Assembly (NCBI GenBank): GCA_018713215.1
Contig: DVFO01000010.1
Coordinates: 1-38,350, forward strand
DNA length: 38,350 nt
Direction of reading: 5' to 3'
DNA from: Enterenecus faecium
Lineage (GTDB): Bacteria; Bacillota; Clostridia; Oscillospirales; Oscillospiraceae
Below are positions 38,088 through 38,350 of this stretch, piece by piece (positions within the stretch are counted from its first letter, which is position 1; each line of letters starts with the position of its first letter). A program made the position numbers and the translations under genes. Under the pieces are notes generated by a model. That model made no database searches, had not been told where the DNA came from, and saw only the letters and a program-made list of their open reading frames with translations.

Positions 38088-38350
38088 ATGTTTATTACCA
38101 TCTATACAAAGGAGATGAGAATATATATGAGATTAGGAAAAAAAAGCTATCATCAAAACAACCCAAAACGTAATCAGCACAAAAGACATTCTTTTATTAC
38201 TTCAGATTTTAGGCCCACTACTTCTCTAAGAAACGCAGAGGTATCTGTATCCCATTCCTCCCCAGCCATCCGTACTTCCTCCACAACACCAGTTAAAATC
38301 GTTTCTACCTCTAGCCAAAATAAAAAGCCTCGCTATATCGTCTTTCAACA
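38088..38350 (+). CDS. Unknown protein, 3' end beyond the window
   Basis: An open frame of 87 codons without a stop up to the last base. The ATG at 38088 has GGAGGTG seven bases upstream; a second in-frame ATG at 38127 has AAAGGAG twelve bases upstream. The visible part is basic and rich in Ser, Thr, Asn and Lys (for example RLGKKSYHQNNPKRNQHKRH), without hydrophobic segments or a known motif, and looks disordered. Codons favour A/T at the third position (AAA, CAA, TCT, ATT), unlike every other gene here. This suggests transferred DNA, such as the edge of a mobile element, or a poorly conserved lineage-specific protein. Confidence 0.6.
   Translation, partial: MFITIYTKEMRIYMRLGKKSYHQNNPKRNQHKRHSFITSDFRPTTSLRNAEVSVSHSSPAIRTSSTTPVKIVSTSSQNKKPRYIVFQ

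Overview
The window is about 38 kb of GC-rich chromosome, probably from a gut-type Clostridia member of the Bacillota (Oscillospiraceae, Flavonifractor-like). This is inferred from strong AGGAGG ribosome sites, many GTG/TTG starts, sigma-A promoters with 17-bp spacers, a T-box leader, a PadR/DUF1700/DUF4097 operon, the ftsE-ftsX-M23 peptidase cluster and a DUF4830 protein. Nearly all of it is housekeeping DNA. No rRNA, tRNA, CRISPR, transposase or integrase was seen. Base composition changes only in the last ~450 bases, which turn AT-rich and open a truncated unknown gene.

Layout. 1-4.8 kb: rpmB (+), then on the minus strand der-plsY-gpsA (GTPase and phospholipid precursors) and yceD-rpmF; rpmF is a short 59-residue gene. 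4.8-10.1 kb (+): an RluA-type pseudouridine synthase, then a complete polyamine ABC transporter potABCD behind a strong promoter and a ~110-nt leader that may be structured. 10.15-10.32 kb: four consecutive inverted repeats. 10.4-14.6 kb (+): an FlK-like thioesterase, a copper module (csoR and a copA whose frame runs without a stop into a copZ-like domain), and a VTT-domain membrane protein. 14.6-21.8 kb (-): lysA; an ECF sigma factor with its membrane anti-sigma; an NCS2 uracil permease; and an acyl-CoA synthetase (ADP-forming) alpha subunit behind an unusual tandem Lrp/AsnC-like protein. 22.0-23.7 kb (+): padR-DUF1700-DUF4097. 23.8-28.4 kb (-): a cysteine T-box leader controlling cysE-cysS-recD2. 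28.4-30.1 kb: a 241-residue unknown protein (-) and degV (+). 30.1-36.4 kb (-): ftsE-ftsX-M23 peptidase, an S41 peptidase, a PucR/CdaR-type regulator and an RsuA-type pseudouridine synthase. 36.4-38.35 kb: a DUF4830 protein (+), an MscS channel (-) and the AT-rich end.

The most notable observation is the leader of the uracil permease gene. A promoter is followed by a 19-codon reading frame with a well-placed ribosome site. Its stop codon coincides with the first base of an intrinsic terminator that lies just before the permease gene. A ribosome on the stop codon would cover the whole 5' arm of the terminator. This is the geometry expected of translation-coupled attenuation, either nucleotide-sensing as in E. 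coli pyrBI or arrest-peptide based as in TnaC. Next in interest are the copA-copZ fusion with an internal ribosome site, the tandem Lrp/AsnC protein coupled to a CoA ligase subunit, and the AT-rich segment at the right edge.
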